Shown here: positions 16,356 to 25,284 of the stretch, one piece after another
Layout: each line of letters starts with the position of its first letter
Position numbering within the stretch: position 1 is the stretch's first letter
NCBI RefSeq assembly: GCF_011047135.1
Contig: NZ_CP049255.1
Coordinates: 868,001 to 932,000 of the forward strand
Reading direction: 5' to 3'
Length of the DNA: 64,000 nucleotides
DNA from: Microbacterium endophyticum
GTDB taxonomy: Bacteria > Actinomycetota > Actinomycetes > Actinomycetales > Microbacteriaceae
Translations under genes and position numbers: made by a program
The notes under the pieces: generated by a model
The model's input: only the letters and a program-made list of their open reading frames with translations
What the model was told of the DNA's origin: nothing
The model's database searches: none

Positions 16356-17801
16356 TTAGGCTTTGGGCCCAAACAGGCCAAATCTGCGCGCGAACCGAAC
16401 GGGGGGCAGGGATTCGCGGAAACGAATGGCTGCCGCGAATACTACAAGCCAAACTATAGCGATGGCGATCGCACCCGCCGGAGTTGGATTTAGAAATAGC
16501 GCGTAAATAGTCGTGTACACGAGGGCGGCTACAAACATCGATGCGACAGCAACCATAAGATACTGAACGGAGAGCGCTCGTAAGTTAAGGAGTCCTCTGC
16601 GCGAAGCCATCCAGATGGTCACGACATGGCCGACGACATTGGCAAATAGCAAGGAGCTAACGGCAAGTCTGGGGTCTCCCCAAGCGACTAAGCCCACAAC
16701 CAGGAGCACTTGTGTAACGAGTTGGACGGCGCTTACAGTCCACACGATGCGGAATAAAGCCAGCGCCTCAACGGCAGCCAACAGCATCATATGGACCGGC
16801 TGAATTCCTCCAGCTAACGCGAGCAGCCTCGAGAAATCTGCTGCCGGCTCCCACCCTTTACCAAAGACAACTGGAATCACAAAGGGTAGCGTTGTTGCTG
16901 CTATCGCGCCGAGGGGCCACGTTACCCAAGCGACCATTGCCAACAAATCCGACCAGACATTGTGGGCCCGTAATGTTGAGTCACGATGGTGGCGGAACTC
17001 TGGGTAAACGACCTGAACCATCACCGCTTGTATCTGCTGAAAAGGCAGAGTTGCTAGGACTTCCGCGCGATTCCACTGACCGATCATCGGGGCGCCTAGC
17101 GTTCGAGCCGCCGCTAATCGAACAACGTTTCCCGAGGCATACTGAATGGCGCTCGCGATGGTGATACGCCCGCTGAACGCGACCTCCTCACTCGACCATG
17201 AAATCTTCGAAAACGTGAACTCTCGCCTCACCGTTACCCAAATAATAGCCAGAAGCATCGTCTGAGAAAGAATCGTTGAAGCTACTAGCGCCTCAGCATT
17301 CTGGAATATCCCCACGAGAACAGCACCAATTGTCATTCCGCATAAGTTGCTTGCAAGTGTGTAGATCGCAAGTTTTCTGAACCTACCCGTGCGGCGTAGC
17401 AGCCCGAGAAGGAATCCAAACATCGGAGCGGTGAGCGCGTTAATTGAAAGAAGTGCGATGACTGGAGCAGAGCCCGGTGCGGCCCAAATCCAGCTAAGCG
17501 GTGCTGACAGCAGAAGAGTGGCGAGCCCGCTGATCAGCCCCAGACATCCAGCGAAAGATGCGATCGATCCCAATTCGCTCTTCGGCAGAGATTGCATGCG
17601 TCCCACGGATTGTGCAAGGCCGCCGGATGCTAAAACAGTTATTAACCCCGTTGCGGTTAATGCAACGCTGTAGTCGCCGAATGCCGCTGGTGCGGCAATT
17701 CGAGAAGTGATTGCTGCGTACGCAACTTGAAGCATGATTGAAAATAGTTGCGCGCCATACAACCAAGCCGCGCCGCGAAAGAGGCGACCGCCGGTCGACA
17801 C
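16356..17801 (-). CDS. Polysaccharide flippase (Wzx, MOP superfamily)
   Basis: A 481-residue protein with about 12-14 hydrophobic segments that would flip undecaprenyl-linked repeat units across the membrane. The N-terminus LFRGAAWLYGAQLFSIMLQVAYAAITSR resembles the RfbX/PST family start. The GTG at 17801 is chosen because GAGGAG lies 5 nt upstream and it overlaps the preceding TAG by one base. It runs opposite to the glycosyltransferase block, so the locus has two convergent arms. Confidence 0.88.
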   Translation of the reverse strand: MSTGGRLFRGAAWLYGAQLFSIMLQVAYAAITSRIAAPAAFGDYSVALTATGLITVLASGGLAQSVGRMQSLPKSELGSIASFAGCLGLISGLATLLLSAPLSWIWAAPGSAPVIALLSINALTAPMFGFLLGLLRRTGRFRKLAIYTLASNLCGMTIGAVLVGIFQNAEALVASTILSQTMLLAIIWVTVRREFTFSKISWSSEEVAFSGRITIASAIQYASGNVVRLAAARTLGAPMIGQWNRAEVLATLPFQQIQAVMVQVVYPEFRHHRDSTLRAHNVWSDLLAMVAWVTWPLGAIAATTLPFVIPVVFGKGWEPAADFSRLLALAGGIQPVHMMLLAAVEALALFRIVWTVSAVQLVTQVLLVVGLVAWGDPRLAVSSLLFANVVGHVVTIWMASRRGLLNLRALSVQYLMVAVASMFVAALVYTTIYALFLNPTPAGAIAIAIVWLVVFAAAIRFRESLPPVRFARRFGLFGPKA

Positions 17802-18892
17802 TACATCTCCTCGAGGGGAGTAGAGGAGAGATCCCACGCTCGACGAGCCGCAATGGGATCCACAATCTCGTGTCGAAAGTTCAGAAATCGAACCAACTGA
17901 TCATCCTGTCGGAAGTGTTCCAACGCGAAGGAACGCCCAGCGACCGCCGCCTCATGCCAATCTGCGCGGTCCCCGCTCTGGAGACGCCTCTCTATTCTCT
18001 CAACTAGTGCCTCGGGCGTCCTTGCAGTGATTAGGAACTGTTCTGTGCCTCGACCGAATATCTCACCGTATCCGTCGTGCAAAGTAGTGGCGTGCACCCC
18101 TCCGGCCAGAAGAGAAATGGGCAGGCGGTTCGAGAAGTACTTAGGTTCGCGGGCAAAGTGGTCCCAGTTCGCGCTAATCAAACCGCTCGCAATTGCCTGT
18201 GTCTGCAGTTCAAAAGGCACGGGGCCGAGAGCGCCCACTCCGTTCCAACCGTTCCCGTATATGGCCAAGCGCTCCCCAAATGCTTCCTGCATAAGTCCCA
18301 CGAACCTGATTCGGTCCCGCCAGTTGGGTAAACCTCTGAGGCGCGGACGGTTTCGATTCGCAATTATCACCACGTCGTGCTGCGGCTTGCGGCCACTGAG
18401 TTTTGGTACCGGGTAGCGCTCGGGGTCAAATGGGCTCGGCTCCCAGCGCACGTCATTTGCACCGGCGCGGCGAAAGGCATTCGAGAATCGCCCACTTCCA
18501 ACTGTGAAGACGACGTCAGCAAAGCTACCGGCGATCGCGGCTTCCTTGGGCAAAGGATGCAAAGGAGCAAGGTAGGGGTCGGCCTCGTGGTATATGAAAT
18601 CAAAGTCAGAAGCTTCGCGCATGTCTCTGAAGTGCGTGCGTTTCAGCCCCGTTCCGCCGAGGTGCTGCATAACAACGTGTGTCGGCCGGAAATCTCGAAC
18701 CGCACGGACAAGATCTTTCCTTGACTCTTCTCGCTCTTGCCGCGCCCCCGTTTCCTGCCTCCATTTTAGGCTGAATACTCGGGTTGCTTGGATTAGACCA
18801 GCTTGTTGAAGGTTCAGCAGGGGGCGCCTCAACCCAACCTGCCGGAAGCTTCCCTGCTCATTTGGAACGTAAAAGACGCGTATCTTCCTCAA
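17801..18892 (-). CDS. CgeB-like glycosyltransferase
   Basis: A 363-residue protein with the pattern of glycosyltransferases having a glyco_trans_1_2 C-terminal domain: an N-terminal FYVPNEQGSFRQVG, a central DFDFIYHEADPYL, then DVVIIANRNR, RLAIYGNGWNGVG, SANWDHFAREPKYFSNRLPISLLAGG and a C-terminal YGEIFGRG in the place of the CgeB D-x-F segment. The start is a TTG at 18892 just after a GGAGAC sequence; the open frame continues upstream without other good starts. It is coupled to the flippase by a 1-bp overlap. Donor sugar unknown. Confidence 0.75.
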   Translation of the reverse strand: MRKIRVFYVPNEQGSFRQVGLRRPLLNLQQAGLIQATRVFSLKWRQETGARQEREESRKDLVRAVRDFRPTHVVMQHLGGTGLKRTHFRDMREASDFDFIYHEADPYLAPLHPLPKEAAIAGSFADVVFTVGSGRFSNAFRRAGANDVRWEPSPFDPERYPVPKLSGRKPQHDVVIIANRNRPRLRGLPNWRDRIRFVGLMQEAFGERLAIYGNGWNGVGALGPVPFELQTQAIASGLISANWDHFAREPKYFSNRLPISLLAGGVHATTLHDGYGEIFGRGTEQFLITARTPEALVERIERRLQSGDRADWHEAAVAGRSFALEHFRQDDQLVRFLNFRHEIVDPIAARRAWDLSSTPLEEM

Positions 18893-18962
18893 GTCTCCTG
18901 CACCTCTCCGGCGGAGCCCCGGTACAACGCTCCGTGCACTTGAACGATACTTCCGGTCACTC

Positions 18963-19979
18963 TTAGCTTGAGTGCAACCGCGGTACCAGCGCACGCTCAA
19001 GTAGCGCCCTGTCGAGCTCGCCATCTGGCCCAAGGCGGACCCAGCGCCCCGACGAAGGGATTTCATGCCACCATGGCGCCCGGCCGATGACCGCTTGCTT
19101 GGAGACAAGGGCGGCGTTATAGCTAAATGAGCTCGGTGCGAACACAAGCACGCGCGCCGCCGCAAGCCGAAGAAAATCGTCGTCCCGATCGCCATTGAGG
19201 CAGAGCTCGACTCCTTCCAATCGAGCCAGCTGCTCAAACTCTGACGCTCCACCTAGCGAGATGATGCGAATGGGTATTTCACGCAGTTCCTTGACAGACC
19301 GAATTTCTGAAATCACTCTGACGTACCAAGAGGCGTCGATCCATCGATCTGGGTGCGCTTGCGGAGAGATCTCTCCCACCGACGCTGGCCTTCTTATGTG
19401 GATTGCGACGTACGGCGCCGTGGCCTCGAGTTCGCGAAGCCGATCGCCCAGCGGTCCTCTCAGTACGGCAATCCTCAGCGCTTCGGACGCTGGGGTAAGG
19501 TCCCATCTGGGCTGATCCAGCGCCAATTCAAAACGCAGCCGTTCCTCGGGCCATCTGCGACGCGCCAACTCCACTCGTGCAGCAAGGAGCTGAATCGAAG
19601 TCGGGTCCCGTTCATCGTTTACGGATGGTAAAAGAATCCTCCGAGCCCCGACCTTAGGCGCTGATTTCGTCCCAACCGCATACGTACCCTGAGGATCCTT
19701 GGAGAACTGTGCTGATTCAAGCTCCAGTTGGAGGTCCCGAGCCCAAAGATAGCCGCTCATCCATGCGGAGAGCTGATGCCCGACCAGAGCATACGGATGA
19801 ATATCGACGAATAGAACGTCATCGACGGTGGCTCCGGCAGGTCGGGGAGGGCGTCGTGATATTTGTCTGAGCGTCTCCCGCAGGGAACTCTGTTGAGCAT
19901 CTCGTTCTCGCTTGGCCCTTCTCAGGCGCAGCTTCAAGCCGACCCGCAGCGGAAGGGTCGACAGGGGGCGAAGTGTCAC
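18963..19979 (-). CDS. Fucosyltransferase-like protein (GT11-type HIRR motif)
   Basis: A 338-residue protein. The segment YVAIHIRRP near residue 190 matches the GDP-fucose binding HxRR motif of alpha-1,2 fucosyltransferases, and later ARVLVFAPSSFSYNAALVSK resembles their motif II (S-x-F-S-x-x-A). The beginning (HPYALVGHQLSAWMSGYLWA) also has the look of the family start. The GTG at 19979 follows CAGGAG. It lies divergent from gmd-fcl, which make GDP-L-fucose, and this supports the assignment. Exact linkage is not predictable. Confidence 0.65.
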   Translation of the reverse strand: MTLRPLSTLPLRVGLKLRLRRAKRERDAQQSSLRETLRQISRRPPRPAGATVDDVLFVDIHPYALVGHQLSAWMSGYLWARDLQLELESAQFSKDPQGTYAVGTKSAPKVGARRILLPSVNDERDPTSIQLLAARVELARRRWPEERLRFELALDQPRWDLTPASEALRIAVLRGPLGDRLRELEATAPYVAIHIRRPASVGEISPQAHPDRWIDASWYVRVISEIRSVKELREIPIRIISLGGASEFEQLARLEGVELCLNGDRDDDFLRLAAARVLVFAPSSFSYNAALVSKQAVIGRAPWWHEIPSSGRWVRLGPDGELDRALLERALVPRLHSS

Positions 19980-20174
19980 TGAGGCTCCTGTACCGAGCGA
20001 AAGGTAGTGGCGGCGGACTTGACTCAGGCTAGCTTAACCATTTGAAGTCACAGGGAAGTCGCTGCTTCGGAGCCGACGGACACAATCCGGAAGCAAGGTG
20101 CCGCTAAAATCAAGCGTTACCCAGAACCAATGTGGTGACGCATCCGGCCAGCTAGATCGATTGGGACAACGCTC

Positions 20175-21203
20175 TTGACGAAACGCGCACTTATCACCGG
20201 AATCACCGGCCAAGACGGCTCTTATCTAGCAGAACTCTTGCTTTCGAAGGGATACGAAGTGCACGGGCTAATCCGGCGCGCTTCGACCTTCAACACCTCG
20301 CGAATCGACCATCTCTATGTCGACTCGCATGACCCCGCGGCAATGCTCTTTCTCCACTACGGCGACCTGAGCGATGGCGCACGACTCGTCACGCTGCTCG
20401 CCGAGATCAATCCTGATGAGGTCTACAACCTCGCGGCACAGTCGCACGTGCGCGTTTCGTTCGATGAGCCCGAGCACACCGCAGACACGACCGGCACCGG
20501 CACCGTTCGCCTTCTCGAGGCCGTGCGCATGGCTGGCATTCGCCCACGCTTCTACCAGGCATCGTCTTCCGAGCTTTATGGCGCGACTCCCCCGCCGCAG
20601 AACGAAGAGACGCCGTTCTACCCTCGCTCGCCCTACGCCGCTGCAAAGCTCTACAGCTACTGGATTACCAAGAACTACCGCGAGGCCTACGACATGTTTG
20701 CCGTCAACGGCATCCTGTTCAACCACGAATCTCCGCGCCGCGGTGAGACATTCGTCACGCGCAAGATCACGCGTGCTGTTGCTCGTATCAAGGCCGGGCG
20801 TCAGAAAGACCTCTACCTCGGTAACCTCGACTCCGTTCGCGACTGGGGTTATGCCGCTGAGTACGTCGAAGGCATGTGGCGCATGCTGCAGGCCGACGAA
20901 CCCGACGACTTTGTGCTCGCGACCGGCGTTGGCTACACGATCCGTGAGTTTCTCGATGCGTCGTTCGAGCACGTCGGTCTCGACTGGCACGACTTCGTCA
21001 AGTTCGACGAGCGCTACTTGCGCCCCACCGAAGTTGATGCTCTCATCGGTGACCCTTCAAAAGCTCAGGCGAAGCTCGGATGGAAGGCCACCATCGACGG
21101 GAATCAGCTGGCCAAGCTCATGGTTGATGCGGATGTGAAAGCACTTGAAGTAGGCCCTGAGTGGATTGACCCCGTCAAGCTCGCTTCGTGGGGCACCGCG
21201 TGA
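20175..21203 (+). CDS. gmd: GDP-mannose 4,6-dehydratase
   Basis: A 342-residue extended SDR that converts GDP-mannose to GDP-4-keto-6-deoxymannose. The N-terminal NADP fold shows [21 protein letters not shown], the active site has SSSELYG and the Y-x3-K pair SPYAAAK, and [16 protein letters not shown] is the dehydratase signature. Length is typical. Translation starts at a TTG (20175). It overlaps the next gene by 4 bp, and together they supply GDP-L-fucose to the polysaccharide. Confidence 0.96.
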   Translation: MTKRALITGITGQDGSYLAELLLSKGYEVHGLIRRASTFNTSRIDHLYVDSHDPAAMLFLHYGDLSDGARLVTLLAEINPDEVYNLAAQSHVRVSFDEPEHTADTTGTGTVRLLEAVRMAGIRPRFYQASSSELYGATPPPQNEETPFYPRSPYAAAKLYSYWITKNYREAYDMFAVNGILFNHESPRRGETFVTRKITRAVARIKAGRQKDLYLGNLDSVRDWGYAAEYVEGMWRMLQADEPDDFVLATGVGYTIREFLDASFEHVGLDWHDFVKFDERYLRPTEVDALIGDPSKAQAKLGWKATIDGNQLAKLMVDADVKALEVGPEWIDPVKLASWGTA

Positions 21204-22180
21204 CCGCTGTCGACGGCGTCGAATACACACCGCAAGAACTCGACCGCGACGCCACGTTCTACGTCGCCGGGCACCGCGGGCTCGTTGGGTCTGCCATTGT
21301 TCGAAAGCTTGAGTCGTCGGGCTTTGAGAACATCGTCGGCAAGACGTCATCTGAGCTCGATCTGAAAGATCGTGATCAGGTCTTCAGCTACATGGCTGAA
21401 GCCAAGCCCAAGTACGTTGTGCTTGCTGCGGCAAAGGTGGGTGGCATCCTCGCTAACAGCACGTACCCCGTCGATTTCTTGAGCGACAACATGCGCATTC
21501 AGGTGAACGTGCTTGATGCAGCTCTCGCAAACGACGTGGAGCGCGTGCTGTTTCTCGGCTCATCGTGCATCTATCCCAAGTTTGCCGAGCAGCCCATTCG
21601 CGAAGATTCGCTGCTTACCGGGCACCTCGAGCCCACGAACGACGCCTATGCGATCGCCAAGATCGCGGGCATCTTGCAGACGCAGGCGGTTCGCCGCCAA
21701 TACGGGCTGCCGTGGATCTCGGCGATGCCCACAAACCTCTACGGGCCGAACGACAACTTCTCACCCAAGGGTTCGCACGTGCTGCCAGCGCTGATTCGTC
21801 GCTACGACGACGCGGCGAAGAGCGGCTCGGGCACAGTCACCAACTGGGGCACGGGCACTCCGCGCCGCGAGTTCTTGCACGCCGACGACATGGCCGATGC
21901 CTGCTTGCACCTCATGGAGCACTACGACGGGCCCGATCAAGTCAACGTCGGCACCGGTAGCGATGTGACCATCCGCGAGATCGCGGAGACGATTGCTGGC
22001 GTCACCGGCTTCAGCGGCGAGACCGACTGGGACACGACAAAGCCCGACGGCACACCGCAGAAGTTGCTCGACGTGTCGAAGCTTGCTGATGCCGGGTGGA
22101 ACTCGAAGATTTCGCTGCAAGAGGGTCTGGAACGCACTGTCGCTTGGTACCACGACCACGTCGACTCGATCCGCGAGTAG
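21200..22180 (+). CDS. fcl: GDP-L-fucose synthase
   Basis: A 326-residue epimerase-reductase that turns GDP-4-keto-6-deoxymannose into GDP-L-fucose with NADPH. Family marks are [37 protein letters not shown], the catalytic YAIAK and [12 protein letters not shown] place the start at the GTG overlapping the gmd stop (GTGA at 21200-21203); an in-frame GTG at 21188 would add four residues. Functional partner of gmd and of the fucosyltransferase-like gene. Confidence 0.95.
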   Translation: MTAVDGVEYTPQELDRDATFYVAGHRGLVGSAIVRKLESSGFENIVGKTSSELDLKDRDQVFSYMAEAKPKYVVLAAAKVGGILANSTYPVDFLSDNMRIQVNVLDAALANDVERVLFLGSSCIYPKFAEQPIREDSLLTGHLEPTNDAYAIAKIAGILQTQAVRRQYGLPWISAMPTNLYGPNDNFSPKGSHVLPALIRRYDDAAKSGSGTVTNWGTGTPRREFLHADDMADACLHLMEHYDGPDQVNVGTGSDVTIREIAETIAGVTGFSGETDWDTTKPDGTPQKLLDVSKLADAGWNSKISLQEGLERTVAWYHDHVDSIRE

Positions 22181-22183
22181 CTC

Positions 22184-22471
22184 ATGCCGTATCGGCACAT
22201 CGTTCTGTTCGATGTGTATAAAGACGTGCCCGAAGAACGACTGGCCCACGCGCTGCACACTCTGCGTGGGCTAGCTGTTCTCCCCGGTGTTTCGTCTTGG
22301 CGGATCGAGATGTCTCTCGATGAGCGTAAAGGCCGCGTTGTGGTCGAAGACTCGACGTTTGTTGATCAAGAGAGCTTTATTGCGTTTCGGGACTGCGCTG
22401 AACATCGCGCAGCTGCCGAAGAGATGTCGCACATCGCCGATTGGCGGATCGGCGACTACGTCATTGAGTGA
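22184..22471 (+). CDS. Dabb (stress-responsive A/B barrel) domain protein
   Basis: A 95-residue ferredoxin-like alpha/beta barrel protein. It begins PYRHIVLFDVYKDVPEERL, typical of the Dabb family, and ends with the strand DWRIGDYVIE. Such proteins dimerise; most have no known reaction. It follows fcl by 3 bp and is probably co-transcribed, but nothing ties it to sugar metabolism. Confidence 0.85.
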   Translation: MPYRHIVLFDVYKDVPEERLAHALHTLRGLAVLPGVSSWRIEMSLDERKGRVVVEDSTFVDQESFIAFRDCAEHRAAAEEMSHIADWRIGDYVIE

Positions 22472-22487
22472 GCATTCGGCTCAAGAG

Positions 22488-22509
22488 GTCGGCTGAGCCC
22501 GGCGCCTTG
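22488..22509. terminator. Possible terminator hairpin after the gmd-fcl operon
   Basis: GGCTCA and TGAGCC arms of 6 bp with a 10-nt spacer lie 17 bp after the Dabb gene stop. There is no T-run, so termination is only suggested by position. Confidence 0.35.
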
Positions 22510-22645
22510 CGATTCAAGGCCGTCTCATACTTTCCGCCACGCTACTTGCGGTGATGCAGCTGGGGACACAGCAAGCACAGCATGACACGCGTTCGATGTA
22601 GCCCGATTCGAGCTCGTGTCGTAGCAAGTCGCTAGGCTCGCCCTC

Positions 22646-23509
22646 GTGACAGAAGAAACGACGGAGCCGTCAGCTCGCTCGGGAGCGTACACATTACCCA
22701 CCTGGGTTCGCTGGCTCTTGGGTCTGCTCGGCATTATCTCCGCATTCGGAGCAGTACTTGTGCTGACCAAAGAGCACCCCTCCGATCTCGCGGCAAGCAC
22801 AATCCTCGTTATTACCGGCGTTGCGTGGTTACTGGCGTTGGTTGGGAGACTTCCTAAAAGCTTCGAAGTGGCTGGAATGACTCTCGAATACGAGCAAGAC
22901 GAGATGGCAGACTTCATCTCCACGCTGCGCGGTTCGGGTATCGAGCAAGACACTGAAGACGCGCTACTCAAACAGCTTTCCGCAATGAGCCGAGACAAGC
23001 GGACATTCCGGAAAGCGAAAAACCAATCCAACAAGACCTCGTCCGATGACTCGACCCGAATGAGCGAACCCGACGGCGACGAGTACGTCGACGATTCTGG
23101 CCAAGCACAGTCCGGCGCTGAATCGACGGGAATCCCCAAGTGGATTTCAGAGCTTGCAGACGGCAATCAGGTAGGCCGATCCGAGCCAGTTCGAGGTGCG
23201 GGGCGAGGCAATCCCCCGATTGTAGATTTCAAACTAACGGTGGGCGGTGTCGGAGTCGTGGTTCAGACACCGCGTGCCTGGAGTCCGACGAGCTTGGGCC
23301 TACTCCGGGCACGCATAGAACGAGTATTGGCAGAAGGCACAGATGTGAGTTTTGCCGTCGTGGTCTCTCCTCCGGAGGCTCTCGAAAAAATAGAGCGGGA
23401 GTTCCGTTCGGTAAGTGATGAGCTAAGCCAACGCATCAAAATTTACGCTGCAGACAAAGTCGAGCCGAAAGCAGTACGGCAAGCGGTCGAAAGGCTCGGA
23501 CGCGCCTAA
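22646..23509 (+). CDS. Membrane-anchored protein of unknown function
   Basis: A 287-residue protein with two N-terminal membrane spans (residues about 19-40 and 49-69), a charged helical stretch, a polar low-complexity linker rich in Asp, Ser and Asn (about 120-175) and a folded C-terminal domain (about 190-287, VDFKLTVGGVGVVVQTPR to VERLGRA) of alternating strands and helices. I recognise no family. The start is a GTG at 22646. It stands between fucose and UDP-glucuronate genes with its own spacer on either side, so a role in polysaccharide export is not implied. Confidence 0.7.
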   Translation: MTEETTEPSARSGAYTLPTWVRWLLGLLGIISAFGAVLVLTKEHPSDLAASTILVITGVAWLLALVGRLPKSFEVAGMTLEYEQDEMADFISTLRGSGIEQDTEDALLKQLSAMSRDKRTFRKAKNQSNKTSSDDSTRMSEPDGDEYVDDSGQAQSGAESTGIPKWISELADGNQVGRSEPVRGAGRGNPPIVDFKLTVGGVGVVVQTPRAWSPTSLGLLRARIERVLAEGTDVSFAVVVSPPEALEKIEREFRSVSDELSQRIKIYAADKVEPKAVRQAVERLGRA

Positions 23510-23596
23510 GTGCGATCGTCGTCCCCGCAAGAAACGTCACTCTGATGTAATAGAACGTGCTGCCCACTGGCAGCAAACGTGCGCTCGGGGAGTCTC

Positions 23597-24907
23597 ATGA
23601 AGCTTTCGGTCATTGGTTGTGGCTATTTGGGTGCCGTTCACGCGGCAGCCATGGCATCCATCGGTCACGACGTTGTCGGCATCGATGTCGACCAGCACAA
23701 GATCGATACCCTCTCGCAGGGCAAGGCTCCCTTCTTTGAGCCTGGGTTGCAAGAGATCCTCACGGCCGGCATCGAGTCGGGCAAGCTTCGCTTCACCACC
23801 GACATGGCCGAGGCACAGGGCTCCAAGGTGCACTTCGTCGGCGTCGGCACCCCGCAGCAAAAAGACGGCTACGCGGCAGACCTCACCTACGTCAACGCCG
23901 CTGTCGAGGGCCTGCTCCCCTACCTATCTGAGGGCGACCTCGTTGCGGGCAAGTCGACGGTTCCCGTCGGCACCGCGGCAGACCTCGCCAAAAAGGTCAC
24001 GACCACCGGCGCAACCCTCGTTTGGAACCCCGAGTTCTTGCGCGAAGGCTGGGCCGTGCAAGACACCATCGACCCCGACCGCCTCGTAGCTGGCATACCC
24101 GCGGGCGCCGAGGGCGAGCGCGCAGCCGACATCCTGCGCGAAATCTACTACCCCTCCATCGACAAGGGCACGCCGTTCATCGTCACCGACTATGCAACGG
24201 CAGAGCTGGTCAAGGTATCCGCCAACGCGTTCTTGGCCACCAAGATCTCGTTCATCAACGCGATGGCCGAGATCGCCGAAGCCACCGGAGCCGACGTCAC
24301 CCAGCTCGCCGACGCCATCGGGCACGACGACCGCATCGGCCGCAAGTTCTTGGGCGCCGGCATCGGTTTTGGTGGCGGATGCCTCCCCAAAGACATCCGC
24401 GCATTCTCAGCACGCGCCGAAGAACTCGGCCGCGGCGAATCGGTCGCGTTCCTGCGCGAAATGGACGAAATCAACATGCGCCGCCGCGAACGCGCCGTGC
24501 AGCTCGTCGTTGAAGGCCTCGGAGGCCAGGTCTACGAAAAGAAGATCACCGTACTTGGCGCGGCGTTCAAGCCTCACAGCGACGACATCCGCGACTCCCC
24601 CGCCCTCGACGTCGCCGTGCGCCTGCACGGACTCGGCGCCAAGGTCACCGTCACCGACCCCGCCGCCATCGAAAACGCCCAGCGCGTGCACCCCCAGCTC
24701 GGGTACGTGCTCGACCGCGACGAAGCTCTCACCGGTGCGGATGCCGTCATCGTCGTCACCGAATGGGACGAATACCGTCGCCAGCTCTCGCCCGAGCACG
24801 CGGCATCCCTCACGGCCGGCACCGTCATCGTCGACGGACGCAACTGCCTCGACGCCGCCGCGTGGCGCGCCGCCGGCTGGACCTACTACGGCATGGGCCG
24901 CCCGTAA
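23597..24907 (+). CDS. ugd: UDP-glucose 6-dehydrogenase
   Basis: A 436-residue NAD-dependent enzyme that oxidises UDP-glucose to UDP-glucuronate. The N-terminal Rossmann fold reads KLSVIGCGYLGAVHA, the catalytic Cys is in GFGGGCLPKDIRAF, and the C-terminal domain shows GAAFKPHSDDIRDSPALDVA. The ATG at 23597 gives the family start. UDP-glucuronate could feed the polysaccharide encoded here and, if it is a glucuronan or hyaluronan-like polymer, also the synthase at 58486. The Wzz-kinases of some bacteria phosphorylate this enzyme. Confidence 0.95.
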   Translation: MKLSVIGCGYLGAVHAAAMASIGHDVVGIDVDQHKIDTLSQGKAPFFEPGLQEILTAGIESGKLRFTTDMAEAQGSKVHFVGVGTPQQKDGYAADLTYVNAAVEGLLPYLSEGDLVAGKSTVPVGTAADLAKKVTTTGATLVWNPEFLREGWAVQDTIDPDRLVAGIPAGAEGERAADILREIYYPSIDKGTPFIVTDYATAELVKVSANAFLATKISFINAMAEIAEATGADVTQLADAIGHDDRIGRKFLGAGIGFGGGCLPKDIRAFSARAEELGRGESVAFLREMDEINMRRRERAVQLVVEGLGGQVYEKKITVLGAAFKPHSDDIRDSPALDVAVRLHGLGAKVTVTDPAAIENAQRVHPQLGYVLDRDEALTGADAVIVVTEWDEYRRQLSPEHAASLTAGTVIVDGRNCLDAAAWRAAGWTYYGMGRP

Positions 24908-24932
24908 GGCTTAGCTTTGGGGTGGGGCGGGC

Positions 24933-25241
24933 TTAGCGGCCAGTTCCGCCGTCGCGACCCGCGTGGCCCGCGCCATAGACGCCAGGGCCCATCGGGCCGT
25001 AGTCGGTGTCGTTGATTCGACGCTCGGTGCGGCTGGGTTGCCCGCTATTGACGCCGCGTGCCCAGCGCAGCATCGACAGCGCGAGCACGAGGCCGGAAGC
25101 GAGGCCGAGGCCGAGGCCCCACCAGAGGTCTTGAATCACGGCGCTCAGCCCGAGGCCCATCAGCAGCCCGAGCGCCAGGCCTGAGGCCCAGGCGACGACG
25201 ATGCCGTATGTGCTGGCTGAGGTCACTGGTGTTTCGCTCAT
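24933..25241 (-). CDS. Small two-span membrane protein
   Basis: A 102-residue protein with two Gly/Leu-rich membrane segments (about 13-37 and 42-61; GLALGLLMGLGLSA and GLGLGLASGLVLAL) and a polar Gly-rich tail (GPGVYGAGHAGRDGG). The start is the internal ATG at 25241. It is convergent with ugd. No family recognised; resembles many small actinobacterial membrane proteins. Confidence 0.6.
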   Translation of the reverse strand: MSETPVTSASTYGIVVAWASGLALGLLMGLGLSAVIQDLWWGLGLGLASGLVLALSMLRWARGVNSGQPSRTERRINDTDYGPMGPGVYGAGHAGRDGGTGR

Positions 25242-25284
25242 GCGGCCACGATAGCTTTTTCGGGTGGTTTCGGGCCATCCTCTT

